Shown: positions 39,662 to 48,566 of the stretch, one piece after another
Numbering within the stretch: position 1 is the first letter of the stretch
How the letters are laid out: every line of letters begins with the position of its first letter
Translations under genes and position numbers: made by a program
Assembly (NCBI RefSeq): GCF_002220865.2
Contig: NZ_NHRJ02000010.1
Location: 316-64,315 of the forward strand
Length of the DNA stretch: 64,000 bases
Source of the DNA: Paenibacillus xerothermodurans
Lineage (GTDB): Bacteria; Bacillota; Bacilli; Paenibacillales; NBRC-103111
Direction of reading: 5' to 3'
The notes under the pieces: generated by a model
Told to the model about the DNA's origin: nothing
Seen by the model: only the letters and a program-made list of their open reading frames with translations
The model's database searches: none

Positions 39662-40747
39662 TTAATACTTTGCGTCCGCTTTATAGAATTGGTCTACATT
39701 GTCCGGTGTGACGGGTGTGGCTTCGAGCACGATATTGTGTGGGATGCTCTTTTCCCAGAAGCCTTCCAGACCCTTGCCTTGCAAAATCTTTGTCGCCAGA
39801 TTCACCGCCGTACCGCTCATCGTTGGCGAGTAAGTGAGGGAAACGACGATTTCCGGTTTCGATTTCTCTTTCATCATTTGATAGATTTCCTTCATGCCGC
39901 CGGAGCTCACAATGAACATATCATCCTGGCGTCCCGCGTCGCGGATCGCCTGCACGATACCGATGGTCATATCGTCGTCCTGGGAATAAACAGCGTCGAT
40001 TTGTTTATTGGCCTGCAGGATGTTTTCCGTGGCCTTCAACGCTTTTTCACGGGTGAAATCGCCCGGTTGGGAGGCGACGATCTCAATGCCCGGGAAGTTT
40101 TTGATGTAATCGCGGAATCCTTTGCTTCGCAGATCGGTTACCGTGGATGGTACCCCCGATATTTCAACAACCTTGCCTTCCGCTTTGCCTTTCTTCTTCG
40201 TGAGCGACTCAACCAGGTACTTGGCGTCGCCATAGCCGATTCCGTAGTTATCCCCGCCTATGTATGTCCGATAGCTTTCGGTATTTACCGCCCGGTCGAC
40301 CACGATTAATGGGATATTCGCGCCCGCCACCTTCTCTGCGGCCGGTGTCATCGCGCCAGATTCCATCGGCAGCATCACGATCGCATCCACTTCTTTGGTA
40401 ATCAAATCTTCGATATCCGCCGTTTGCTTGGCGGGATCTTTCGCCGTGTACAAGATGTAATCGATGTTGCTGGCCTTGTGCTTTTCAGCCTCCTCTTTGG
40501 CATTGGCCACCAAGGCGCCCATCCAGCCGTGATCGGCCGTCGGCAGCGAAATCCCCAGCGTGAACTTCTTCCCGCTGGTGTCCGCCGGCGCGGCAGCCTC
40601 TGCCTGCTGCGCCGGCTTCGCCGGTTCGGCTGACGGCGACGGACTGGACTCCGACGACGCCGGTGTGTTCTTGCAAGCTGCTGTCATCATGGCCAGAGCC
40701 ATCAATACCGTACATGTGACCGCCCGTCGTTTAACTGATTTCAACAT
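39662..40747 (-). CDS. Ribose/galactose-type ABC substrate-binding lipoprotein
   Basis: A 361-residue periplasmic-binding-protein-like lipoprotein with the lipobox MTAACKN, a Ser/Pro/Ala-rich spacer, and an RbsB-type fold (TLGISLPTADHGWMGALVANAKEEAEKH; IVMLPMESGAMTPAAEKV; IPLIVVDRAV; YIGGDNYGIGYGDAKYL). The ATG at 40747 lies 8 nt after AGGGGG; GTG two codons upstream is the alternative. It is coupled to a permease and a double-domain ATPase. The sugar could be ribose, inositol or a product of the surface dehydrogenase. Confidence 0.85.
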   Translation of the reverse strand: MLKSVKRRAVTCTVLMALAMMTAACKNTPASSESSPSPSAEPAKPAQQAEAAAPADTSGKKFTLGISLPTADHGWMGALVANAKEEAEKHKASNIDYILYTAKDPAKQTADIEDLITKEVDAIVMLPMESGAMTPAAEKVAGANIPLIVVDRAVNTESYRTYIGGDNYGIGYGDAKYLVESLTKKKGKAEGKVVEISGVPSTVTDLRSKGFRDYIKNFPGIEIVASQPGDFTREKALKATENILQANKQIDAVYSQDDDMTIGIVQAIRDAGRQDDMFIVSSGGMKEIYQMMKEKSKPEIVVSLTYSPTMSGTAVNLATKILQGKGLEGFWEKSIPHNIVLEATPVTPDNVDQFYKADAKY

Positions 40748-40804
40748 GCGCACATCCCCCTAGACGCGAATAGAATAACAGTTCATCATTGCGTGCCCTT
40801 GAAA

Positions 40805-41803
40805 CTAATCTCTTTTTTGCAGAATGACCGCGGCAACTATTATCGCTCCTTTAACCACCCCCTGAATGTATGGTGAAATATTCACAAGGTTCAGGATGTT
40901 GCTCAGAACCCCGAGAATCAAAATCCCGAAAAGTGTGCCAATAATGCGGCCGCGTCCTCCGGCAAGGCTGGTGCCACCGATGATCACCGCCGCTATCGCA
41001 TCCAACTCATACATATGGCCGGAGCTGGACGTGGATACCGAGTTGAGCCTGGCGGTTTCTATCACCGCCCCGATCGCAGCTGTAAGACCGCAAATCATAT
41101 AAGCGAGAATCGTCACTTGGTACACAGGCACTGCCGAGAGGCGCGCCGCCTGTATGTTGCCTCCGACAGCGTATATCCGGCGGCCGAGCACCATCTTTTC
41201 AAGAACGATATAGGCGGCAACAGCGGTAACGGCAAAAATAACTACCGGGATGGGAATGCCAAGCATATATCCGTTTCCGATTTCGCTATATGCCGTGCTG
41301 CTGCCCGAGATCGCGCCTGCATCCGCATAATAGAGAGCAATCGAGCGCGCGATCGTCATCATCGCAAGCGTCGTTATGAAGGCGGTAATTTTACCGTAAG
41401 TCACCATGCACCCGTTTATCACGCCAATAAGAGCCCCTGCCGCCAAACCCAGAAGGATAGACATGCCGGGGGACATGCCGTATTCGACTTGCGAGGCCAT
41501 GATCACCGTGCCTGACAAAGCCAACACCGAACCAACGGATAAGTCGATCCCCCCGAGCAGAATAACAAAGGTCATCCCGATGGAGATGATGCCAACTATG
41601 GATATTTGCCTCAGCACGTTGCGAATATTGCTGAGCGAGAGGAAGCTGTCGCTGATGCAAGCAGCCAATATGACTAAAATGATAAAAGCGAAAGCGACGC
41701 TGTACTGTTCCCACACATATCTCAGCCTTTCCCGGTTCTGCTGCCTGCGAGCCAGGCTTAGGTCGGCATCCTGCACCATAGATTCAATTGGCCCGTTTGC
41801 CAT
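40805..41803 (-). CDS. RbsC-type sugar ABC transporter permease
   Basis: A 332-residue permease of the BPD_transp_2 family with about nine or ten membrane helices. The family signature is in LDAIAAVIIGGTSLAGGRGRIIGTLFGILILG near the C-terminus and MTFVILLGGIDLSVGSVLAL in the first third. It lies between the ATPase and binding-protein genes in the usual rbsA-C-B order. Confidence 0.88.
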   Translation of the reverse strand: MANGPIESMVQDADLSLARRQQNRERLRYVWEQYSVAFAFIILVILAACISDSFLSLSNIRNVLRQISIVGIISIGMTFVILLGGIDLSVGSVLALSGTVIMASQVEYGMSPGMSILLGLAAGALIGVINGCMVTYGKITAFITTLAMMTIARSIALYYADAGAISGSSTAYSEIGNGYMLGIPIPVVIFAVTAVAAYIVLEKMVLGRRIYAVGGNIQAARLSAVPVYQVTILAYMICGLTAAIGAVIETARLNSVSTSSSGHMYELDAIAAVIIGGTSLAGGRGRIIGTLFGILILGVLSNILNLVNISPYIQGVVKGAIIVAAVILQKRD

Positions 41804-41832
41804 AGTACGTGAGCTCCTCTCGTAAATTAGAT

Positions 41833-43308
41833 TTATACTCCTGCGGCTAGCGCCATTATTTTTTCCTCTGTGGATTCCGTGTGATCCAACTCACCGGTCA
41901 CCCGCCCCTGATGCATAACGATGATCCGGTTGCATAATCCGAGAAGCTCAGGCAGCTCCGACGAAATGACGATTATCCCCTTTCCCTGTGCCGCAAGTTC
42001 TGAAATGAGATTGTAAATCTCACGCCTCGCCCCGACATCGATTCCCCGCGTCGGTTCATCCAGGAAGAACAGCTCGGTTTCGGCGACGAGCCATTTGGCC
42101 AGAACGACCTTCTGCTGGTTTCCTCCGCTGAGATGCTTCACCGCCCGATCCACCTGGTTAGCTTTGATCTTCAGTTCAGTTACTTTCTCCCGGACGAGCC
42201 GGTTCTCCATTTTGCGGCGGATGAAACCAAACCGGCTGATGCCCGCCAAGCTCGGCAAGGTTGTGTTCTGCGTAACGCTCATGTCAAGAAGCAGCCCCGA
42301 TTGTTTGCGGTCTTCCGTTGCGAAACCCAGCCCGTACCGAACGGCATCGATCGGTGATTTCACGTGCAGCCGGCTCCCCTTGTAATAAACTGTTCCGGAT
42401 TGTATTCGCTTATCGCCGAACAATGCACTGGCCAACTCGGTGCGTCCAGCGCCGATCAATCCTGCAAATCCGAGAATCTCTCCCTGTTTGAGCGAGAAGC
42501 TGATATTGCGAAAATACGGCTCACACGTAAGATCTTCCACCTGCAGAATGTTCTCGCCAAACTTGGACGGCTTATCCGGATACAACTCTTTCAATTCTCG
42601 TCCGACCATCAGATTTGCGATTTCCCTCTCGGTGATGCCGTCAAACGGCCGAGTGATCACGTGTTTGCCATCCCGCAGTACGGTCATGCGGTCGCAAATC
42701 AGCTTCAGTTCACTGAGCCGATGGGATATGTATATGATCGCAACGCCCCTGTTTTTCAGCCGATGTATGAGGGCGAACAACTTGTCGGATTCCCGGTCCG
42801 TTAATACGGCAGTCGGCTCATCCATGATAAGTATTTCTGCATTGATCGATAGTGCCTTCGCAATCTCTACGATTTGCTGTTCACCGATGCTTAGCGACGC
42901 TACTTTCGCACGCGGATCGATCATCAGCCCCAGCTGTTCGAGCAAGCGCACCGTATCCGCCTCCATCTTCTTGAAATCAACGAATCCCAGCTTGCGCGGC
43001 TCTCTTCCCATGAAAATATTTTCCGCTACTGTCATGTAGGGGTTGAGGTTTAACTCCTGGTGGATGATAGCGATGCCTAAGCGCTGTGATACGGCAGGAG
43101 ACGCAATGTGCACGGGGCGGCCTTTTAGTGTGATTTCCCCATTGTCAGGTTGGTAGATGCCTGCGATGATTTTCATCAATGTGGATTTACCTGCCCCATT
43201 CTCCCCGAGCAATGCGTGAACCTCGCCCGCCTCAAGCGAAAAATCCACGGTATCCAATGCCTTGACGCCATAAAACGTTTTAGAAACCGCTTTCATTTTA
43301 AGAATCAC
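41833..43308 (-). CDS. RbsA-type sugar ABC transporter ATPase
   Basis: A 491-residue tandem ATPase. The N-terminal half has Walker A GENGAGKST, signature LSIGEQQIVEI and Walker B ILIMDEPTAVL. The C-terminal half has the degenerate Walker A (GLIGAGRTEL), LSGGNQQKVVLAKWL and ELFFLDEPTRGIDVG. The start is GTG at 43308 with GGAGG 9 nt upstream; the longer frame (29 residues more) lacks a site. It is the first gene after the operator-bearing promoter and heads an apparent transcription unit running to 27123. Confidence 0.9.
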   Translation of the reverse strand: MILKMKAVSKTFYGVKALDTVDFSLEAGEVHALLGENGAGKSTLMKIIAGIYQPDNGEITLKGRPVHIASPAVSQRLGIAIIHQELNLNPYMTVAENIFMGREPRKLGFVDFKKMEADTVRLLEQLGLMIDPRAKVASLSIGEQQIVEIAKALSINAEILIMDEPTAVLTDRESDKLFALIHRLKNRGVAIIYISHRLSELKLICDRMTVLRDGKHVITRPFDGITEREIANLMVGRELKELYPDKPSKFGENILQVEDLTCEPYFRNISFSLKQGEILGFAGLIGAGRTELASALFGDKRIQSGTVYYKGSRLHVKSPIDAVRYGLGFATEDRKQSGLLLDMSVTQNTTLPSLAGISRFGFIRRKMENRLVREKVTELKIKANQVDRAVKHLSGGNQQKVVLAKWLVAETELFFLDEPTRGIDVGARREIYNLISELAAQGKGIIVISSELPELLGLCNRIIVMHQGRVTGELDHTESTEEKIMALAAGV

Positions 43309-43449
43309 GTGTGCACCCCTCCCTGGCAGGCTGCCAAATTTTATATTGCATCGTCCGACGTGGTGGCGTTCATTTTGCTGGTGGTCTCTGAGCACTCCCT
43401 CGCTCTCGATTTGGTAACTTAATTTACCCTCTAAACAAAGTGTCCATTA

Positions 43450-43486
43450 TGATACATAATGTATCACCTTGATTCCCAATTTTCAA
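43450..43486 (-). promoter_or_regulatory. Promoter and palindromic operator of the importer/surface operon
   Basis: TTGAAA (plus 43481-43486), a 17-bp spacer and TACATT (plus 43458-43463) form a minus-strand promoter. The -10 is embedded in TGATACATAATGTATCA (43450-43466), a perfect 8+1+8 palindrome. Two relatives lie at 25902 and 25977. Nothing else is seen between 43309 and 43677. Confidence 0.7.
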
Positions 43487-43677
43487 GCAGTTTTGGAAGA
43501 TGCTAGCTGAAATTTTTCTCCTTCACTTTTGCTGCTGTTAACGCAGCTGCGATGGGGGAGCCCGCGTTCGTACGAGTGGTAATCACCGAATAGCTCCGGC
43601 TGCGCGCTGCACTTAGTTCACTTTATGAACAAAATGCCCCCAGTATGCGTTTATCCCCGCACCCGCCACGCAGCAAG

Positions 43678-43700
43678 AAAAAAAGCACCCGGATGGGTGC
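43678..43700 (-). terminator. Terminator of the 51-residue protein gene
   Basis: On the minus strand GCACCC-ATCC-GGGTGC is followed by seven T. It closely resembles the terminator at 20278-20303, including the shared CACGCAGCAA flank. Confidence 0.85.
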
Positions 43701-43708
43701 CTGTGTCA

Positions 43709-43864
43709 TCATTGTGCAATGTTATACGGATTCTTGCGCGTGTACGGAGTAATTTCCAGGTTCATGAACAACCGGCTGAGACTCTTTTTTTTCTCCTCCG
43801 CTCCTTGTCTGGACATAGGTCCAAGCAGTTGTTTGCCTTTATAGCTTATACAGTATTGCTCCAT
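43709..43864 (-). CDS. Small basic protein, 51 residues
   Basis: ATG at 43864 follows AAAGGTGAGG by 5 nt. The product begins MEQYCISYKGKQLLGPM and ends with TPYTRKNPYNIAQ; it is basic, with a single cysteine and no membrane segment. A rho-independent terminator follows the stop directly, so this is a monocistronic gene. No family is recognised. It lies upstream of, and in the same direction as, the importer operon. Confidence 0.6.
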   Translation of the reverse strand: MEQYCISYKGKQLLGPMSRQGAEEKKKSLSRLFMNLEITPYTRKNPYNIAQ

Positions 43865-44146
43865 GCCTGCCTCACCTTTTCAACAGTTTTCCCTATTTTA
43901 TAGCACCATTCTTAAATTATCATTAAGATTAGTTAAAAAATTTATATAATTGGGCCAGTGTATAATCCAAATATATAATTAAATACCATAAATTAGTGTA
44001 AAATGGCCCCGAGTCCGGGGAGAGTGCGCCCGATTTTTTCGGATTCGGTAGTAATTGCGATAGCACAGCGCTCGCGGTGCTCATTTCCCAGGACGAGTTT
44101 CCCGTATGGTCAAACGCACATATCCTGTTAAAAACAAAAGACAGGT

Positions 44147-45238
44147 GTGTGGCTTGTGAACCATGACGACGGCTCAATCAAATTCCCCAGAGACGCGGCA
44201 CCCCATCCTTTTGCCAACTTGGAATGGTGGTACTGCTATGCGTTTCTCACAGGCGCCCAGGGGAACCGTTATGCTTTGATGGCTTCGTTCTTTCGGATCG
44301 GCGAACTACCCGTCCTTAAAGGCCATTATCTAATACATTCCTTGCTGCGCGTAAATGACAAAAGATCCCGCAGCGAATCCGCTTGGGATTGCAGGCTCGC
44401 CCTTCAGCTCGCTGGGCTGTACCTTCCTATGTATCATATTATGAATGCCATCACCAAGAAGCAGCAGACCACGGGTACACGCAGGAACCGGAACTCAACG
44501 CCTCAATGGCTGGAAAATGTAACGGTGCAATCTCATCCGACCCGGTTGAAATACGGCCGCTCCGAACTGACTTTTGCAGACGACCTAACATCGCATTTCC
44601 ATTTGCAGCTCAGCGGCGGGGCGACGCGCGCAAGCTTACATTTCGCGCCGGTAAAACCCGTTGCTATTATTGATGCGCAAGGAAGCATGAACGGACTACA
44701 GTACTATTCCGTCACACGCAACACCGTAACAGGAGAGCTGTATCACGCAGACACCGGAGTGACAGAGCCCGTATCGGGCGAAGGATGGTTTGACCATCAA
44801 TGGGGGCGCAATTACGGGCTGATCCAGGGGACAGGCTGGGACTGGTTTGGGCTGCAGCTGGACGATGGTCGCGATGTGCTCATCAATCGGCTGCGTGCAG
44901 CGGATTCCGCTGCCCCTGCTCCCCCTACGGCTATATTAATCGGCAAAGATGGCGCCATGACTAGATCCCACAATGTGACGCTGGAACCACTTGCCCATTG
45001 GCAGAGCCTATACACGGGCGTCAGGTATCCGGTGGAATGGCGGATATCGCTGCCGGATTTAGCTATAGAGCTGCACGTGACCCCGCTGGCCAAGAGCCAA
45101 GAAATCCCCATAATAGGGCCGATGAGAGCCATATGGGAGGGCGCATGCAAAGTGTCTGGACACTCTCGTTCTGAGAAAGGCGTCCGTATATTGATCAATG
45201 GTCACGGGTTCACTGAGTTAGTGGGGTATGCAGACTAA
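44147..45238 (+). CDS. AttH/CrtC-type lipocalin-like protein
   Basis: A 363-residue protein related to the AttH / carotenoid 1,2-hydratase (CrtC) beta-barrel family. The characteristic segments are FANLEWWYCYAFLTG near the N-terminus, SGEGWFDHQWGRNYG in the middle and DWFGLQLDDGRDVLINRLR. No signal peptide is evident, and no carotenoid genes are nearby, so hydration of a carotenoid is not implied. GTG at 44147 is used; a GTG three codons later (44156) is equally possible because the binding site is weak. Confidence 0.75.
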   Translation: MWLVNHDDGSIKFPRDAAPHPFANLEWWYCYAFLTGAQGNRYALMASFFRIGELPVLKGHYLIHSLLRVNDKRSRSESAWDCRLALQLAGLYLPMYHIMNAITKKQQTTGTRRNRNSTPQWLENVTVQSHPTRLKYGRSELTFADDLTSHFHLQLSGGATRASLHFAPVKPVAIIDAQGSMNGLQYYSVTRNTVTGELYHADTGVTEPVSGEGWFDHQWGRNYGLIQGTGWDWFGLQLDDGRDVLINRLRAADSAAPAPPTAILIGKDGAMTRSHNVTLEPLAHWQSLYTGVRYPVEWRISLPDLAIELHVTPLAKSQEIPIIGPMRAIWEGACKVSGHSRSEKGVRILINGHGFTELVGYAD

Positions 45239-45390
45239 TCGCAAAAACGGACATGGAAAAGCAACGGTGTTGAACCATGCAGCTGCGCTGCAGGACGACA
45301 CACTGCATAGATAGCAGCCGGCCCTCCGGGGCTTTGTGGGATCGCTGTAAGCTGAATGCCATCTGGCTGCAAGTCACAGCATGATATGCA

Positions 45391-45429
45391 AAGAGGAGCT
45401 GCCCCATGGCAGACTCCTCTTTTTTTTTG
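45391..45429 (+). terminator. Terminator after the AttH/CrtC-like gene
   Basis: AGAGGAG-CTGCC-CCAT-GGCAG-A-CTCCTCT forms a strong stem followed by a run of T. It lies between convergent genes; the 45239-45390 stretch before it holds nothing else noted. Confidence 0.85.
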
Positions 45430-45484
45430 TCAACAACGCACTCCTTGCAGCACAGCCACATCCCCCGCGTCCGCATCTGAACCG

Positions 45485-46288
45485 CTACTCCTTAATACCT
45501 CCCGCCGTCAAGCCCTCTATTATGTAGCGCTGCATGAAAAGATAAAATAACAACGTAGGCACCGCAATCACGATGATGCTCGCATACAAGGTCCCGATTT
45601 CCCCGCTGTACATCGAGGTGCTGAAAAATCCGGGCGCCAATGTCAACGTGAACAGCTCCGGCTTGGAGTTGAACATTAACGGAATCACATAGTCGTTCCA
45701 TCCGTTGAGAAATACCACAATCAACACATTGACAATCGCCGGCACCGAAATCGGGATGATCAGTTTAATAAAAGTCTGCAAACGCGTGCAGCCATCGATC
45801 ATTGCCGCCTCCATAAACGCGTTCGAGATGCCGTCGAAGTAGTTTTTGAAAATCAGCAGAGCGATCGGAATGTTGATCGTTGTCATAGGGATGATCATAG
45901 CCAGATAAGTGTTACGCAAGCCGAGATAGTTGAGGATCACCGTATTCGGCTGCAGTATTGTGATAACCGGCACGGCAAAAAAGCCCAATGTGAGTAAGTA
46001 GAAAAAGTGACGGCCGCGAAATTTCATTTTCGAATAGGCGAATGCGGCCAACATGCTTACGAGCAGAATCAGTAAGATCGACGTACCGACGACGATGACA
46101 CTGTTGATTAACATTTTCGGCAGAAATAACTGGCCTTTCAATTTAAAGCCCAGCACTTTCTCATAATTTCCCCAGCCATGTGTCATCAATGATGCCGTCA
46201 CCGCGTTGTATACCGGCATTAACCACAGCACGCAAAGCGCGGCTAACAATGCAATCAGCAAATACCGGTAGTTTTTTGCAACCTGCAT
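45485..46288 (-). CDS. Sugar ABC transporter permease, MalG type
   Basis: A 267-residue permease with six membrane helices. The coupling loop is FMEAAMIDGCTRLQTFIKLIIPIS. GGAGGC precedes the start. It is the last of three transporter genes that follow a LacI regulator and face a divergent alpha-L-fucosidase, so fucosylated oligosaccharides are the likely cargo. No ATPase is encoded here; a shared MsmX-like ATPase would be needed. Confidence 0.87.
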   Translation of the reverse strand: MQVAKNYRYLLIALLAALCVLWLMPVYNAVTASLMTHGWGNYEKVLGFKLKGQLFLPKMLINSVIVVGTSILLILLVSMLAAFAYSKMKFRGRHFFYLLTLGFFAVPVITILQPNTVILNYLGLRNTYLAMIIPMTTINIPIALLIFKNYFDGISNAFMEAAMIDGCTRLQTFIKLIIPISVPAIVNVLIVVFLNGWNDYVIPLMFNSKPELFTLTLAPGFFSTSMYSGEIGTLYASIIVIAVPTLLFYLFMQRYIIEGLTAGGIKE

Positions 46289-46305
46289 TCTGAAAAGCCT
46301 CCTTT

Positions 46306-47181
46306 CTAATCCACATCGACTTTCTTGAATGCTTTGGTCTGGACGACAGCAAGCGCAATCGCCAAAATGACCACAAGGGTAGCCAATGCGCTGCCGAGGC
46401 CGTTGTTCCCTTCCATGCTCAACCTTTTATACAGGTAGGTCATCGGGAATTCAGTGCTGCCCGCCGGCCCGCCGCCCGTCATAATGTACACCAAATCAAA
46501 AAACTTCAATGTGCCGATTGTCGTCATCAGCATGATCGTCAGATGGCTGTACTTCAGCAGCGGGGTGGTGATCCGGATCAATTGCTGCCAAAACCCGGCC
46601 CCGTCTATCTTGGCCGCTTCATAGATCTCCTGTGAAATGTTAGCCAGTCCAACTCTGTAATAGATGATTCCCATGCCGGTCCATTGATAGATGTTGGCCG
46701 CCAGAATCGCGTACAGCGCCCATGTCTGATCTCCCAGCCAAATGCGTTGGAAGTCGCCCAAGCCGAGGAAGTCCAGCAAACGGTTGAGCCCGCCGAAATT
46801 CGGCTCATAAATTTGATTGAAGCTGTGTGCAATGACTACGGACGAGAGCACGACCGGCATGAAAAAGATAAGCTCCATAACGCGATGACCACGGAATTTG
46901 TTTGCCAGAAATACCGTCAGCAGCAAGCCCAGCCCCATCTGAAACAGTAAAGTCAGCAGCATAAAGACGAAAACGTTTGTAAGCGACTTTAAGAAAATCG
47001 GATCGGAAACGAGCTGAACATAATTCGCAAATCCGATGAAGCTCATTTTCTCGAATTTTACCCCTCTTAAATCTGTGAACCCGACCAAGACGTTATACAG
47101 AATGGGCAAAAAAAGAAACATAAGAATAAACAGCAAGCTTGGAATGATATATAAGTAAGCAGCATGGTCTTTCGTTCGCAT
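46306..47181 (-). CDS. Sugar ABC transporter permease, MalF/UgpA type
   Basis: A 291-residue permease with six helices and the coupling loop IYEAAKIDGAGFWQQLIRITTP. It lies 17 bp upstream of the MalG-type gene and 18 bp downstream of the binding-protein gene, forming one transporter unit with them. Confidence 0.88.
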   Translation of the reverse strand: MRTKDHAAYLYIIPSLLFILMFLFLPILYNVLVGFTDLRGVKFEKMSFIGFANYVQLVSDPIFLKSLTNVFVFMLLTLLFQMGLGLLLTVFLANKFRGHRVMELIFFMPVVLSSVVIAHSFNQIYEPNFGGLNRLLDFLGLGDFQRIWLGDQTWALYAILAANIYQWTGMGIIYYRVGLANISQEIYEAAKIDGAGFWQQLIRITTPLLKYSHLTIMLMTTIGTLKFFDLVYIMTGGGPAGSTEFPMTYLYKRLSMEGNNGLGSALATLVVILAIALAVVQTKAFKKVDVD

Positions 47182-47199
47182 CGGACTGCACCGCCCTAT

Positions 47200-48513
47200 C
47201 TAGGATTTGGGCAGCTTGTCATAGGCCGCTTGGATCTGTTTCAGTGCTTCGTCCACCGTCATGCTGCCCAGCAGCACGGCCATGATAACATCTCCGGTTT
47301 TATTGTCGATTTCCGGAATACCGGAGGACCTTGGTCCCACCAGGTTTTTCACCGAATCCTCGATGACGCCGACCGTGTTTTTGGCTTCTTCCGTTTTGAT
47401 TGCACCGTAATCCATCGCTATATCCGCGGCCACCGGCTGCGCGAAAAGTGCGCTCAGCCAAATCTTGGCACTCTCGCCCGTCGTTAGCTCAGAAACGAAT
47501 TTCATCGCCGCTTCTTTGTGTTCAGAATTTTCATTGATCACCCAGCCGTGGTCGATTTCACCTACAATCGTCTCTTTGCCGAGCGGGTTCGGCATGAGCG
47601 CTACGCCTAATTCGTCCTTCTCGATCGCCGTGCCTGCCAATTGCTGTCCCGCAAGCAAAGGACCCGTAAGCCAAAATCCCGATAAGAAGGCTGCTCCCTT
47701 CCTGTTCTTGAATAAGTTGTCCGCATCAGGGTTGGCCGCGATGCCAAACGATGACTCTTTGATGAGTCCGTCCGCATACATCTTCTGTAATGCAGCAAAC
47801 GCCTTCACAAATGGTTCGTCCGTGAATTTGGTTTTGCCTTTGGCGGCATCCTGCACGATTCCGGGCTGTATCGAATTCACTAACCAGTGGTACAAATAAG
47901 CATTGTTTAACGACTCTTTGCCTCCAAACAAGATTGGAATGGCGGTGGAACCGGCCAGTTTGCTGAAGCTCGACCATTCTTCATAAGTTTTCGGAACATT
48001 GAAGCCCATTTCTTGCATCAAGGTCTTGTTATAGTAGATGTACCACTGTCCCCCAAATGCCGCCGGCATCATGCGGAGCTCCCCGTCCCTGTAAGCGCCT
48101 TCAAGCAGGTCCTGTTTATACTTCGTCTTCCAGTCTGCCCCGATCACGGTGTCGGCCAAAGGCGTCAGCTCGGTCATGTTGTCCTTGAACTTAGCATAGT
48201 AGCCGTAATTCATGGCGAAAACATCCGGACCCGCGCCGGTATTCAAATCCAAAGTCAGCTTGTTCCAGTAATTGTTCCAGTCCATGATCTGGTAATCCAC
48301 TTTAATGTCGGGGTGTTTTTGGTTAAACGCTTGTACGATTTTTTCCATCTCGGAGTTGAAAGGAATCCATCCCCAAAACGTGATGGTCGTCGGATCCCCC
48401 GCTCCCCCCGCAGCGCCCGTCTCCTCACCCTGCGGGCTTCCGCAGCCGGCAAGCAGCGCCAGAACGAGAACCAGCGGCAGAATCCTGCCGAACAATTGCT
48501 TACATCTGTTCAT
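47200..48513 (-). CDS. Extracellular sugar-binding lipoprotein
   Basis: A 437-residue family-1 solute-binding protein with lipobox LLAGCGSPQG (Cys near residue 24). The binding fold starts TITFWGWIPFNSEMEKIVQAFNQKHPDIKVDY. It is the first gene of the transporter unit and lies 53 bp after the LacI-family regulator gene. The ligand is probably a fucose-containing oligosaccharide, inferred only from the neighbouring GH29 gene. Confidence 0.86.
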   Translation of the reverse strand: MNRCKQLFGRILPLVLVLALLAGCGSPQGEETGAAGGAGDPTTITFWGWIPFNSEMEKIVQAFNQKHPDIKVDYQIMDWNNYWNKLTLDLNTGAGPDVFAMNYGYYAKFKDNMTELTPLADTVIGADWKTKYKQDLLEGAYRDGELRMMPAAFGGQWYIYYNKTLMQEMGFNVPKTYEEWSSFSKLAGSTAIPILFGGKESLNNAYLYHWLVNSIQPGIVQDAAKGKTKFTDEPFVKAFAALQKMYADGLIKESSFGIAANPDADNLFKNRKGAAFLSGFWLTGPLLAGQQLAGTAIEKDELGVALMPNPLGKETIVGEIDHGWVINENSEHKEAAMKFVSELTTGESAKIWLSALFAQPVAADIAMDYGAIKTEEAKNTVGVIEDSVKNLVGPRSSGIPEIDNKTGDVIMAVLLGSMTVDEALKQIQAAYDKLPKS

Positions 48514-48566
48514 GATAAACCTCCAATGTCATTATTTTAGTTGTATATAAAAGCCGAAACCGATAT

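Noticed and set aside
43625-43903. A 92-codon plus-strand frame between the importer operon and the AttH/CrtC-like gene
   Set aside because: It runs through a terminator and is antisense to the better supported 51-residue minus-strand gene.
44147-45238. Carotenoid hydratase function for the CrtC-like gene
   Set aside because: No carotenoid genes are nearby and the family is broad, so only the fold is called.
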